From assembly GCA_001701165.1 (NCBI GenBank), contig DAAP01000027.1, forward strand, positions 88,643 to 152,642: a DNA stretch of 64,000 nucleotides, given 5' to 3'. The notes beneath the pieces were generated by a model. It did not search any database, was not told the DNA's origin, and saw only the letters and a program-made list of their open reading frames with translations. The position numbers and the translations under genes are program-made. Source of the DNA: Bacteroidales bacterium H4. GTDB lineage: Bacteria; Bacteroidota; Bacteroidia; Bacteroidales; Muribaculaceae. The stretch's first letter is position 1, and the number at the start of each line of letters is the position of its first letter. Shown here in pieces: positions 17,391 through 26,452 of the stretch.

Positions 17391-18965
17391 TCACTGATGG
17401 TCGTGCGGTACCGGGGGATAGTCCACAGTGTAGTGCAAGCCTCGCGACTCGTGGCGTTCCTTGGCTTGTCGCATAATCAGGTAGCCCACGTTGATGATAT
17501 TGCGCAATTCGCAAATATCACGTGACACTTTTGATTCCTTGAACAGTTTCTCGGTTTCTTCGTACAGTATATCGAGACGATTCCAGGCACGGTCAAGGCG
17601 TATATTAGAGCGCACAATACCCACGTATGTACCCATGATTTGGTTGACTTCCTTGATACTTTGGGTGATTAACACCATTTCTTCGGGATGGCGTGTACCC
17701 TCGTCGTTCCAGTCCGGGACATCATGGCGCAATTCGTATCCGGGGGCATGGGCCACGGCGTGTCGTGCTGCCGCATCGGCATATACCACAGCTTCTATCA
17801 GCGAGTTGGATGCCAAGCGGTTGCCTCCGTGTAGTCCCGTGCGGCTGCATTCGCCCAAAGCATACAAACGATGTATCGAAGACTGACCGTCCAGATCGAC
17901 GGCGATGCCGCCGCAAAGGTAATGAGCAGCCGGTGCCACGGGAATATAATCTTTGGTGATATCTATGCCGAGGCTCAAGCACTTCTGATAAATATTGGGG
18001 AAGTGATGGCGTGTCTCTTCGGGGTCTTTGTGCGTTACGTCAAGATATACATGGTCGTCGCCGTAGAGTTTCATTTCGCTGTCTATAGCGCGTGCAACAA
18101 TGTCACGCGGCGCCAGCGACAATCTAGGGTCATACTTCTGCATGAATTCATCGCCACGTAGGTTGCGCAATACCGCACCATAGCCGCGCATGGCTTCGGT
18201 AATAAGGAATGATGGACGATCGCCCGGGTGGAACAACGCCGTAGGATGGAACTGTATAAATTCCATATCTTTGACCGTTCCCTTGGCACGGTATACCATA
18301 GCTATACCATCGCCGGTGGCTACAAGCGGATTGGTTGTTGTCTGGTATACGGCGCCGACGCCGCCGGTAGCCATGACAGTTACGCGTGCAAGGAATTTTT
18401 CAACCTTGCCTGTCTCTTGGTCCAGTACATATGCTCCATAACAAGTTATGTCAGGAGTTCGGCGTGTCACTATGCGTCCCAAATGGTGTTGGGTGATGAT
18501 TTCTATGGCAAAATGATGCTCGTAGATGTCTATATTGGGGTTATGTCGCACTGCCTCTATAAGACCGCGTTGTATTTCGAATCCGGTGTTGTCGGCGTGA
18601 TGCAGTATTCTGAATTCGCTATGTCCACCCTCGCGGTGCAAGTCAAAAGACCCGTCTTCGCGACGGTCAAAGTTCACACCCCAAGACAGCAGATCTTTGA
18701 TACCCTTGGGCGCTCCGGTGACCACGGCGCGTACTGCTGCCGGGTCGGAGAGCCAGTCTCCGGCTACCATAGTATCATGTATGTGTTTCTCGAAGTTGTC
18801 CACAGCAAGATTGGTCACCGAAGCGACCCCGCCTTGTGCCAATGCAGTGTTGGCCTCATCGAGAGTAGTCTTGCATATCAAAGCTACACGACCGTGCTCC
18901 GCCACTTTAAGGGCAAAACTCATGCCGGCTATACCGGAGCCTATGACCAAATAATCGTATTCCAT
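17391..18965 (-). CDS. nadB: L-aspartate oxidase NadB
   Basis: A 524-residue FAD enzyme that oxidises L-aspartate to iminoaspartate in de novo NAD synthesis. N-terminal dinucleotide-binding fold YDYLVIGSGIAGMSFALKVAE; HREGGHSEFRILHHAD; the substrate-binding region with the catalytic arginine-containing segment TEAMRGYGAVLRN and the FAD-contacting segment YALGECSRTGLHGGNRLASNSL. The product feeds directly to NadA, encoded 2.9 kb upstream on the same strand with leuS between. nadC was not found in the window. Confidence 0.96.
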   Translation of the reverse strand: MEYDYLVIGSGIAGMSFALKVAEHGRVALICKTTLDEANTALAQGGVASVTNLAVDNFEKHIHDTMVAGDWLSDPAAVRAVVTGAPKGIKDLLSWGVNFDRREDGSFDLHREGGHSEFRILHHADNTGFEIQRGLIEAVRHNPNIDIYEHHFAIEIITQHHLGRIVTRRTPDITCYGAYVLDQETGKVEKFLARVTVMATGGVGAVYQTTTNPLVATGDGIAMVYRAKGTVKDMEFIQFHPTALFHPGDRPSFLITEAMRGYGAVLRNLRGDEFMQKYDPRLSLAPRDIVARAIDSEMKLYGDDHVYLDVTHKDPEETRHHFPNIYQKCLSLGIDITKDYIPVAPAAHYLCGGIAVDLDGQSSIHRLYALGECSRTGLHGGNRLASNSLIEAVVYADAAARHAVAHAPGYELRHDVPDWNDEGTRHPEEMVLITQSIKEVNQIMGTYVGIVRSNIRLDRAWNRLDILYEETEKLFKESKVSRDICELRNIINVGYLIMRQAKERHESRGLHYTVDYPPVPHDHQ

Positions 18966-19042
18966 ATTATTATTTATTTTGCAAGAGGTGTGATTAGATA
19001 GTGTTTTATGTCTATTGTATGATTATTTTATTGGAATGTTTT

Positions 19043-21823
19043 TTATTTAACTACGACATTAACTATCTTGCCCGGCACTACTATAATTTTTACAATCTGC
19101 TTGCCTTCCAACCACTTGGTAGCGGCGGAATTGCTGAGTGCCAAACGCTCGACATCGGCGCGTTCGGTACCGGCAGCCACAGTAATGGTAAAGCGTGCCT
19201 TGCCGTTGAAGGACACGGCATACGTCTGTGTATCGGCTTTGAGATAGCGTTCCTCGGCTTGCGGCCATTGGGCATCGCAGATGGTGGTAGTGTTGCCAAG
19301 CGCATGCCACAATTCTTCGGCAATATGCGGCGCAAATGGTGTAAGCAACACCAAAAGCGATTGCAATACCTGTCGGCTGCGGCAGCGATGCGAGGTAAGT
19401 TCGTTTACACATATCATAAAGGCGGCCACCGAGGTGTTGAACGAGAAATTGTCAATGTCGGCCGTAACCTTGGCTATAAGACGATGGAGACTGCGCAGGT
19501 CTTCTTCGGAAGCGGCGCTGTCATCCGGCAAAAATTCTTCTCCTTTGTAGAAGATAGCCCACAATTTTTTGAGAAATCTATTTACACCGTCTATACCGTT
19601 AGTATCCCACGGCTTGGACTGCTCCAAAGGACCGAGGAACATCTCGTAGAGACGCAGGGTGTCTGCACCATAAGTGGCTACTATATCATCGGGATTGACA
19701 ACGTTGAACATCGATTTGGACATCTTTTCGACTGCATATCCGCATATATAGCGGCCGTCATCCTCGAGGACGAATTGAGCATCGTTGTATTCGGGACGCC
19801 ATTTACGGAAGGCTTCCGTGTCGAGTACATCGTTCTTTACTATATTGACGTCCACATGTATGGGAGTTACATCGTAGTCTTTCTTCTTGCCTGCACTCAC
19901 AAAGGTATTAGTATCCTTGATGCGGTATACGAAGTTCGAGCGCCCTTGTATCATGCCTTGGTTTATGAGTTTTTTGAAAGGTTCTTCCTCTACCACTATT
20001 CCGAGGTCATAAAGGAACTTATTCCAAAAGCGACTGTAAATCAAGTGTCCCGTGGCATGTTCGGTGCCTCCTATATATAGGTCGACATTGCGCCAGTACT
20101 CGTCAGCCTCTTTGGATACAAGTGCATCGTGATTGCGCGGATCCATGTATCGCAGATAGTAAGCCGAACTGCCGGCAAATCCCGGCATAGTGTTCAGTTC
20201 CAAGGGATAGCCATCGGCAGTTTTCCAGTTCTTGGCACGTCCCAATGGCGGCTCACCTTTTTCTGTAGGCAAATATGCATCTATTTCGGGTAACAACAGC
20301 GGCAGGTCCTTGTCATCGAGCATACAAGGTATACCCTCCTTGTAGTATACGGGGAAAGGTTCGCCCCAATAGCGCTGACGCGAGAATATGGCATCACGCA
20401 GACGATAGTTAACCTTAACACGGCCTATGCCTTTTTCCTTTATAAATTTTTTTGTTGCGGCAATAGCTTCCTTGACGGTAAGTCCATTGAGATTAAGTTC
20501 GGGGCCTTCGCTGTTCATCATGATGCCTTCTTTGGCATCGAAAGACTGCTCGGATACATCGGCACCTTCTATAAGCGGAATTATAGGAAGATTGAAATGC
20601 CAGGCAAAGGCGTAGTCACGACTGTCATGTGCAGGCACTGCCATGATGGCGCCTGTACCGTATCCGGCAAGTACATAGTCGCTTACCCAAATAGGTATTT
20701 TTTTACCCGTAAGAGGATTGACGGCATATGCGCCGGTGAATACACCGCTGACATGCTTGTCCATAAGTCGCTCGCGTTCGGTGCGGCGCTTGGTAGCGGC
20801 TATGTAGGATGTCACGGCTTCGCGCTGTTCGGCGGTGGTGACTTTGTCCACATATTCGCTTTCGGGAGCAAGCACCATAAAAGTAACACCAAAAACCGTA
20901 TCGGCACGAGTGGTGAATATTTCGAGGTCTATATCATCTCTTCCATCGATGGAAAAATGCATTTCTGCGCCTTCGCTACGACCTATCCAGTTGCGCTGTG
21001 TTTCCTTGAGCGAGTCGGTCCAATCGATGGTGTCAAGTCCCTTAAGCAGGCGTTCGGCATATGCACTCACACGCAAACACCATTGGTACATCACTTTTTG
21101 CTCTACCGGGTAACCCCCGCGGAGCGATACGCCTTCGGATACTTCGTCATTGGCCAGTACCGTTCCCAATTTGGGACACCAATTGACCATGGTGTTGCCG
21201 AGATATGCTATACGATAGTTCATCAACACGTCAGACTGCTGCTTGGCATCCATAGACTTCCATTCGTCGGCGGAGAAAGTAAGTACCTGCGAAGAGGCTG
21301 CCGGAGTGTCGGCATTGGCACCTTCCTTTTCGAAACGTGCCACAAGTTCGGTGATGGGCATGGCCTTGCACGCCTGAGTGTCATAGTAGCTCAGGAACAT
21401 GCGCTTAAAAGTCCATTGAGTCCATTTGTAATACTCGGGGTCACATGTACGTATTTCGCGCGACCAGTCGTAGCAAAATCCTATCTTGTCCAGTTGTTCG
21501 CGATAGCGTGCTATATTGGTTTGAGTAGTCACCTCAGGATGTTGTCCGGTCTGTATTGCATACTGCTCGGCAGGCAATCCGTATGCATCATATCCCATGG
21601 GATGTAGTACATTGAAGCCTTTGAGCCTTTTGTAACGGCTTACAATGTCCGAGGCAATGTATCCTAAGGGATGTCCAACGTGCAAACCTGCTCCCGAGGG
21701 GTAGGGGAACATGTCAAGTACATAGTATTTGGGTCGTTTGGTGTCTATGTCTACGCGGTATGTATTGTTGTCACGCCAATACTTTTGCCAGCGGGCTTCG
21801 ATGTCGCGATGATTATATTCCAT
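19043..21823 (-). CDS. leuS: Leucyl-tRNA synthetase
   Basis: A 926-residue class Ia synthetase that charges tRNA-Leu. HIGH motif in PYPSGAGLHVGHPLGY (residues 40-55), a CP1 editing domain in the middle containing a threonine-rich region and the D-residue motif (GAIMAVPAHDSRDYAF), the KMSKS loop EKMSKSMFNVVNPD, then the anticodon-binding helical domain and a small C-terminal domain ending IVVPGKIVNVVVK. Length is usual for Bacteroidetes. It lies 33 bp downstream of nadA and 77 bp upstream of nadB. Confidence 0.97.
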   Translation of the reverse strand: MEYNHRDIEARWQKYWRDNNTYRVDIDTKRPKYYVLDMFPYPSGAGLHVGHPLGYIASDIVSRYKRLKGFNVLHPMGYDAYGLPAEQYAIQTGQHPEVTTQTNIARYREQLDKIGFCYDWSREIRTCDPEYYKWTQWTFKRMFLSYYDTQACKAMPITELVARFEKEGANADTPAASSQVLTFSADEWKSMDAKQQSDVLMNYRIAYLGNTMVNWCPKLGTVLANDEVSEGVSLRGGYPVEQKVMYQWCLRVSAYAERLLKGLDTIDWTDSLKETQRNWIGRSEGAEMHFSIDGRDDIDLEIFTTRADTVFGVTFMVLAPESEYVDKVTTAEQREAVTSYIAATKRRTERERLMDKHVSGVFTGAYAVNPLTGKKIPIWVSDYVLAGYGTGAIMAVPAHDSRDYAFAWHFNLPIIPLIEGADVSEQSFDAKEGIMMNSEGPELNLNGLTVKEAIAATKKFIKEKGIGRVKVNYRLRDAIFSRQRYWGEPFPVYYKEGIPCMLDDKDLPLLLPEIDAYLPTEKGEPPLGRAKNWKTADGYPLELNTMPGFAGSSAYYLRYMDPRNHDALVSKEADEYWRNVDLYIGGTEHATGHLIYSRFWNKFLYDLGIVVEEEPFKKLINQGMIQGRSNFVYRIKDTNTFVSAGKKKDYDVTPIHVDVNIVKNDVLDTEAFRKWRPEYNDAQFVLEDDGRYICGYAVEKMSKSMFNVVNPDDIVATYGADTLRLYEMFLGPLEQSKPWDTNGIDGVNRFLKKLWAIFYKGEEFLPDDSAASEEDLRSLHRLIAKVTADIDNFSFNTSVAAFMICVNELTSHRCRSRQVLQSLLVLLTPFAPHIAEELWHALGNTTTICDAQWPQAEERYLKADTQTYAVSFNGKARFTITVAAGTERADVERLALSNSAATKWLEGKQIVKIIVVPGKIVNVVVK

Positions 21824-21856
21824 TATATATAGTGTGTATTTTTTTTTATGTATATT

Positions 21857-22810
21857 TCACGAAAGTTCGAGCATTCTCTTTATTGGAACGATGGCACGGC
21901 GAGCTGTCTCGGCATCCACCTTGACTACCGGAGCCATGTCGCGCAACGAGTTGCGTATTTTTTCAAGGTTTATCTGTTTCATAAACGAACATTCGTTGCA
22001 TCCACATCCAAGTTCGTCCGGAGGCGCCGGTATGAAATTTTTTTCCGGACAGCTTTTGTGCATCTGATGTAGTATGCCACTTTCGGTGGCTACGATGAAG
22101 GTATCAGCATCGCTTTGTTGTGCGTATTTGAGCAAAGCCGCCGTAGATCCTACATGGTCGGCAAGCACAAGCACCGCTTTGGGACATTCGGGATGAGCCA
22201 GCACCGGGGCTCCGGGGTATTGTTTTTTGAGGTCTATGATACCTTGAACGCTGAAACGTGCATGCACATGGCAGGCGCCGTCCCATAGTACCATATCGCG
22301 TCCGGTGACGCTGTTGATATAACTTCCAAGATTGCGATCCGGACCGAAGATGATGGGAGTATCTTTGGGCAGGCTTTCTACAATCTTGCGTGCATTCGAA
22401 CTGGTGACCAAAACATCACTGAGAGCCTTAACGGCTGCCGAGGTGTTGACATACGATATGACCGTATGTCCGGGATGATCCTTGATAAAAGCCTCAAAGC
22501 GATCGGCCGGACACGAATCGGCCAAAGAACATCCGGCCGTAGGGTCGGGAATAATCACAGTCTTCTCCGGACACAGGATGGCGGCAGTTTCGGCCATGAA
22601 ATGGACGCCGCACAGCACTATCACTTTTTGAGGCAGTTTGGTGGCCTGCTGAGCCAGTGCCAAAGAATCTCCTATGAAGTCGGCGATGTCCTGCACTTCG
22701 GGCTGCTGGTAATAGTGCGCCATGATGACAGCACCGCGTTCCTTCTTGAGGCGCTGTATATCTTCTTTGAGTGCTTCGACGGACTGTCGTCCGGAGTTTT
22801 CAACATCCAT
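21857..22810 (-). CDS. nadA: Quinolinate synthase NadA
   Basis: A 317-residue [4Fe-4S] enzyme condensing iminoaspartate with dihydroxyacetone phosphate to quinolinate. Three repeats of the NadA fold are visible, with MAHYYQQPEVQDIADFIGDS near the N-terminus and cluster/active-site cysteines in LCGVHFMAETA, GCSLADSCPAD, HPECP and CGCNECSFM. Partner NadB is encoded two genes downstream. The start ATG at 22810 abuts the AT-rich region with DnaA boxes. Confidence 0.96.
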   Translation of the reverse strand: MDVENSGRQSVEALKEDIQRLKKERGAVIMAHYYQQPEVQDIADFIGDSLALAQQATKLPQKVIVLCGVHFMAETAAILCPEKTVIIPDPTAGCSLADSCPADRFEAFIKDHPGHTVISYVNTSAAVKALSDVLVTSSNARKIVESLPKDTPIIFGPDRNLGSYINSVTGRDMVLWDGACHVHARFSVQGIIDLKKQYPGAPVLAHPECPKAVLVLADHVGSTAALLKYAQQSDADTFIVATESGILHQMHKSCPEKNFIPAPPDELGCGCNECSFMKQINLEKIRNSLRDMAPVVKVDAETARRAIVPIKRMLELS

Positions 22811-22871
22811 ATTTTATTATAAGGTTTAATGAAAATAATTTCTTCAAAATTTCTATAAGAACAATAATGGG

Positions 22872-23220
22872 TGTAGATAAAGATTATAACTTTTTCACTG
22901 AAAATTTGGAAAATACGTTATCAACATCTTGTTGTATATTGTCCTTAGTGGTTATAAACACCCGGTTTTGCTTATCCACAACAAGATACAAACTTTATAA
23001 ACATGGTGTGGATAACGTGCAAAGTTAATAACTTTTCGGCAGTATTAGGATCTCGTAGGTTGAAAAGATGGTAGAAAATAGTAGAAAGAGGATACGATAA
23101 CTTATTATTTAATTTTTTTGTGCTTTTATATTTTCTCCTTATATGTTCAAGTCTCCGATATTTCCAAATATAGTTTTCAATAGTTTCTTATCAGTTATAG
23201 ACATACTTATTGACACTATA
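22872..23220. other. oriC: Candidate chromosomal replication origin (DnaA-box cluster plus AT-rich segment)
   Basis: The 484-bp gap between nadA and the M18 gene holds two perfect DnaA boxes, TTATCCACA (22972-22980, plus) and its complement TGTGGATAA (23007-23015), and near-matches at 22872-22880 (TGTAGATAA), 22918-22926 (TTATCAACA), 22952-22960 and 22995-23003 (both TTATAAACA) and about 23195 (TTATAGACA). They fall within about 150 bp and are followed by a very AT-rich stretch (about 23090-23220) that could unwind. Bacteroidetes origins are often not next to dnaA. Against it: flanking genes are co-directional, and no replication gene is nearby. Could alternatively be a DnaA titration or regulatory site. 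Confidence 0.55.
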
Positions 23221-23251
23221 TGTAGAGTATAGGAGTTCTTATAAAGAAAAA

Positions 23252-23280
23252 GAAAAGGAGCATATCGACCGCTCCTTTTC
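23252..23280. terminator. Bidirectional-looking terminator after the M18 aminopeptidase gene
   Basis: Ten-bp inverted repeat GAAAAGGAGC / GCTCCTTTTC with a 9-nt loop. On the minus strand it is followed by TTTTTCTTTAT and on the plus strand by a run of eight or more T. It ends the M18 gene (stop at 23295) and shields the candidate origin region. Confidence 0.85.
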
Positions 23281-23294
23281 TTTTTTTTCTTACT

Positions 23295-24596
23295 TTATTT
23301 TTGTGCGTAGAAAGCTTTGAATGCGCGGATGATCATTTCGTGGTCGCGTAGCGAGGCGGTTTCTCTCGCCGAATGCATAGCCCAGACGGCGGCACCCATA
23401 TCGACACCACGTAGCGGTATCTGCGAGGTGAGAATGTTGCCCAGAGTCGACCCTCCGGCAACGTCACTGTGATTGACGAAATACTGTACCGGTACTCCGG
23501 CATCCTTGCATATAGATGCAAATACGGCGGCACTGTCTGCATCGGTCATGTATTTGCAATTGGCGTTGATTTTGATGACCGGGCCGCCACCGAGCAACGG
23601 ATGGTTGGTGGGGTCGTATTTGTCCATATAGTTAGGATGTGCGCCGTGGGCGTTGTCGGCGCTGACCATAAAGGAGTCGGCGACACTGCGCAGGTATTTT
23701 TCTTCGGGAGCTTCGGCGGCGGCATATACTCGTCGCAGTACGTAGTCCAGTATAGGCGATCCGGCTCCTTGCTTGGTTCCGGAACCGGTTTCTTCGTTAT
23801 CGAAGATGGCCATGACCTTGAGTGTGCCGTCGGACGAAGGCTGTGTATCAGCGATGGCGGCAGTGGCTGCATGTACCATACTCAAGTCGTCTATGCGTCC
23901 CGAGGTGATATAGTCTTCATAAGCGCCTACTGTGCAGGCTTTGGTGGTGTCGTATAGCGATATATCGTAATCGAGAATATCTTCGGCTTTGACTTCGAGC
24001 TCGGCCGCAATCTGTCGGCACAACCATCCTTCGGGTTTTTCATCTTCGGGAAGCGTACCTACTACAGGGAGCATGTCGCGTTGGCGGGATAGGGGGTTGC
24101 CCTCGTTGACGGCGCGATTGAAGTGTATTGCCAGGTGTGGGATGGTGAGCATGGGGCGGTCGAAACGCACCAGACGTGTGACAGGGTGCATGGCATCATC
24201 GCCGCGCAGTATTACGCGTCCCGCCAGGGAAAGCGGGCGGTCAAACCAGGTGTACAATATAGGGCCGCCATAGACTTCGGTATTGAGGCGCAGCATACGA
24301 CCTTCGCCAAGCATCTCGCATTTGGGTTTGACACGAAATCCGGGAGAGTCGCTGTGGGCGCTGATGATGTGGAAGCGGTCGGGGGCGTGGAGTTTTTTGT
24401 CGCCGCTGTCCGGTACAATGAATGCAATGACGGCGGTGCCGTTTTGCAGCGTATAGTATTTGCCTCCGGGGACGAGGTCCCATTGCTTGCGTGCATCCAA
24501 AAATTGGAAGCCTTCGTAATATAATTGGTGGCATATAGTGTCAATGGCCCAGAAATTGACCACTGAGGCATCAAGAAATTCTTTGAGTGAAAGCAT
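23295..24596 (-). CDS. M18-family metalloaminopeptidase
   Basis: A 433-residue two-zinc aminopeptidase of the M18 (aspartyl aminopeptidase-like) family, which removes N-terminal residues, often acidic, from cytosolic peptides. Key features: zinc-ligand histidine in IISAHSDSPGFRVKP, the FDNEETGSGTKQGAGSP segment with acidic ligands, VSADNAHGAHPNY and the C-terminal AMHSARETASLRD segment with the last histidine. No signal peptide. Its terminator lies at 23252-23280. The substrate preference is not readable. Confidence 0.92.
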   Translation of the reverse strand: MLSLKEFLDASVVNFWAIDTICHQLYYEGFQFLDARKQWDLVPGGKYYTLQNGTAVIAFIVPDSGDKKLHAPDRFHIISAHSDSPGFRVKPKCEMLGEGRMLRLNTEVYGGPILYTWFDRPLSLAGRVILRGDDAMHPVTRLVRFDRPMLTIPHLAIHFNRAVNEGNPLSRQRDMLPVVGTLPEDEKPEGWLCRQIAAELEVKAEDILDYDISLYDTTKACTVGAYEDYITSGRIDDLSMVHAATAAIADTQPSSDGTLKVMAIFDNEETGSGTKQGAGSPILDYVLRRVYAAAEAPEEKYLRSVADSFMVSADNAHGAHPNYMDKYDPTNHPLLGGGPVIKINANCKYMTDADSAAVFASICKDAGVPVQYFVNHSDVAGGSTLGNILTSQIPLRGVDMGAAVWAMHSARETASLRDHEMIIRAFKAFYAQK

Positions 24597-24681
24597 GGCG
24601 TTTTTTTTCTATGAGTTTTGGATGTATTGTATTATCGTATTGTCCATATCAATTGACGATGATGCTTATTTATGGTGTGTG

Positions 24682-25206
24682 TCAGCAGGCACGCAGGGCG
24701 TTGAGCGCACGCAGGACGTTGCATAATATTCCGCTCCAATACTGGATGAAGTCGGCACGCAGAGCCTCGGTGGCTGCATCGACCACCCGGTCGGTGGCAT
24801 CGTCGCGTATGGTTTGCAAGTAGTTGTAAGTGCTTTGGAAGATGTCGCAGAGACCTTCGGCAATACTTGCGGCAATAGGCGTATCGGAGTATTTCATATC
24901 TTGATGGAATACTTCAAGGTAGGTGTCATCGGCGCCCAGCAGTTGTTCGATGGCGCTGCGTAGTGCTTCATAAGAGTCTTCGTCGAGCACATCGGCAATA
25001 TATGCGTCGGTGTCGTCTATGCTTTCGGGAATGTCATTGGCGGCAATGTATATGCGCGGTAGCAGTCGCAACATAGTGCTTACGAAGGTATCGCGTGCCG
25101 ATGTATCATCATCGCCGGCGAGTTGGCCCGAAGCTACGGATTGTATGGCCTGGCAATATTCGTTGCACAGCGCCATTACGGCTAATGTATTATTGGAAAG
25201 TGGCAT
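24682..25206 (-). CDS. DUF5063 domain protein
   Basis: A 174-residue acidic, all-helical soluble protein that fits the DUF5063 family (FVSTMLRLLPRIYIAANDIP; SAIEQLLGADDTYLEVFHQDM; a closing helix with FIQYWSGILCNVLRAL). No function is established. It starts 2 bp after the nadD stop and is the last gene of the yicC-gmk-nadD run, so it is probably co-expressed with them. Confidence 0.78.
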   Translation of the reverse strand: MPLSNNTLAVMALCNEYCQAIQSVASGQLAGDDDTSARDTFVSTMLRLLPRIYIAANDIPESIDDTDAYIADVLDEDSYEALRSAIEQLLGADDTYLEVFHQDMKYSDTPIAASIAEGLCDIFQSTYNYLQTIRDDATDRVVDAATEALRADFIQYWSGILCNVLRALNALRAC

Positions 25207-25208
25207 TG

Positions 25209-25790
25209 TCAGTTTTTGTAGAGTTTGTTTAGGATGATATACTCGTAGACTTCTTTGGGTACAAAGGCACGCATGTCGCGTCCGTCGGCAATGCCTTGAC
25301 GTATCATTGTGCTTGATATTTCGAATATGGGCGCATGAACCTGACGCATACGCTCGTGCATCTTATCTTCGGTGATTTCGTAGCCATAGCGCGGATATAC
25401 CAAGACGCCGAATTCGGTGAGTATTTTGTCGTGGTCGCGCCACCGGTTAAAGATGAGCCAGTTGTCGCTGCCTATAATAAGTTTGAAATTCTTGTCCGGG
25501 TAAGTGACGGCCAGTTTGCGCAGTGTGTCTATGGTGTAGGAGGGGCGAGGCATTGACAACTCTATATCGCAAGGCTCTACTCCGTCGATGTCGTGTGCGG
25601 CTTTTTCGAGCATCTCCATGCGCAGTGCATCAGGCAGTATATCCGATCCTTGTTTCAGTGGGTTGAGTGGTGACAGCACCAACCATACACGGTCCACATA
25701 TTTCCATTGAACCATATATGAAGCCAGAGCAATATGCCCTATATGCACGGGACTGAAAGTTCCGCCGAGTATGCCGATGGTTTCTTTCAT
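25209..25790 (-). CDS. nadD: Nicotinate-nucleotide adenylyltransferase NadD
   Basis: A 193-residue nucleotidyltransferase converting nicotinate mononucleotide and ATP to deamido-NAD. The HIGH-type motif is in GILGGTFSPVHIGHIALA, followed by VWLVLSPLNPLKQ for substrate binding, LIIGSDNW in the centre, and the ISSTMIRQGIADG ATP-binding motif near the C-terminus. It complements nadA and nadB elsewhere in the window for NAD synthesis. It lies 71 bp downstream of gmk. Confidence 0.95.
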   Translation of the reverse strand: MKETIGILGGTFSPVHIGHIALASYMVQWKYVDRVWLVLSPLNPLKQGSDILPDALRMEMLEKAAHDIDGVEPCDIELSMPRPSYTIDTLRKLAVTYPDKNFKLIIGSDNWLIFNRWRDHDKILTEFGVLVYPRYGYEITEDKMHERMRQVHAPIFEISSTMIRQGIADGRDMRAFVPKEVYEYIILNKLYKN

Positions 25791-25861
25791 ATGCGTGTGT
25801 CGGAGAAAGTTCGTTTTCCTGTTGTTTATATATAGGCTTTCGGACGGGCTTAAGGACGGAT

Positions 25862-26434
25862 TTATTTTTCCAGAAAAGAAATGATGGCTTGGCGTGTCTC
25901 GGCTATGGCTGTATCGAGGTTATCGTTGGTGATGCGCATGTCGCATTGTCCGGCAAAGGATATTTCGTATTCGGCCTTAGCCACGCGCTGATTAATGGCT
26001 TCGGGGTCGTCGGTGCCGCGTGTTTCGAGACGCCGGCGCAAGGTATCTATGTCCGGCGGCAGGATGAATATGGTGAGAGCAAGATTGCCGAAATGGCGCT
26101 TGACATTGAGAGCGCCTTTTATGTCTATGTCAAGTATGATGTTATTGCCGGCGTTTATGGCGTTTTCGACTTCCGAAGTCAAGGTGCCGTAGTATCGTCC
26201 GGGATATACTTCTTCCCATTCGATAAATCGGTTTTCGGCTATGGCGTTACGGAATTCGTCGGTGGACATAAAATGATAATGCACGCCGTCGACTTCGCCG
26301 TCACGAGGCGAGCGGTTGGTGGCGCTGACACTGAAGCGCATGTCTATGTCGCCCGCATCAAGTATGGCGTTGATAATTGTGGACTTGCCGCAGCCGCTGG
26401 GAGCGCTGATGACAATAATCTTGCCTTGTTTCAT
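25862..26434 (-). CDS. gmk: Guanylate kinase
   Basis: A 190-residue kinase phosphorylating GMP to GDP. P-loop SAPSGCGKSTI at residues 10-20; GMP-binding segment with SATNRSPRDGEVDGVHYHF and the EEVYPGRYYGT loop; the LDIDIKGALNVK Walker B-like strand; and the lid RRRLETRGTD. It lies 18 bp downstream of yicC, an arrangement seen in many bacteria. Confidence 0.96.
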   Translation of the reverse strand: MKQGKIIVISAPSGCGKSTIINAILDAGDIDMRFSVSATNRSPRDGEVDGVHYHFMSTDEFRNAIAENRFIEWEEVYPGRYYGTLTSEVENAINAGNNIILDIDIKGALNVKRHFGNLALTIFILPPDIDTLRRRLETRGTDDPEAINQRVAKAEYEISFAGQCDMRITNDNLDTAIAETRQAIISFLEK

Positions 26435-26452
26435 AATTGGTGGTATGTAGGG

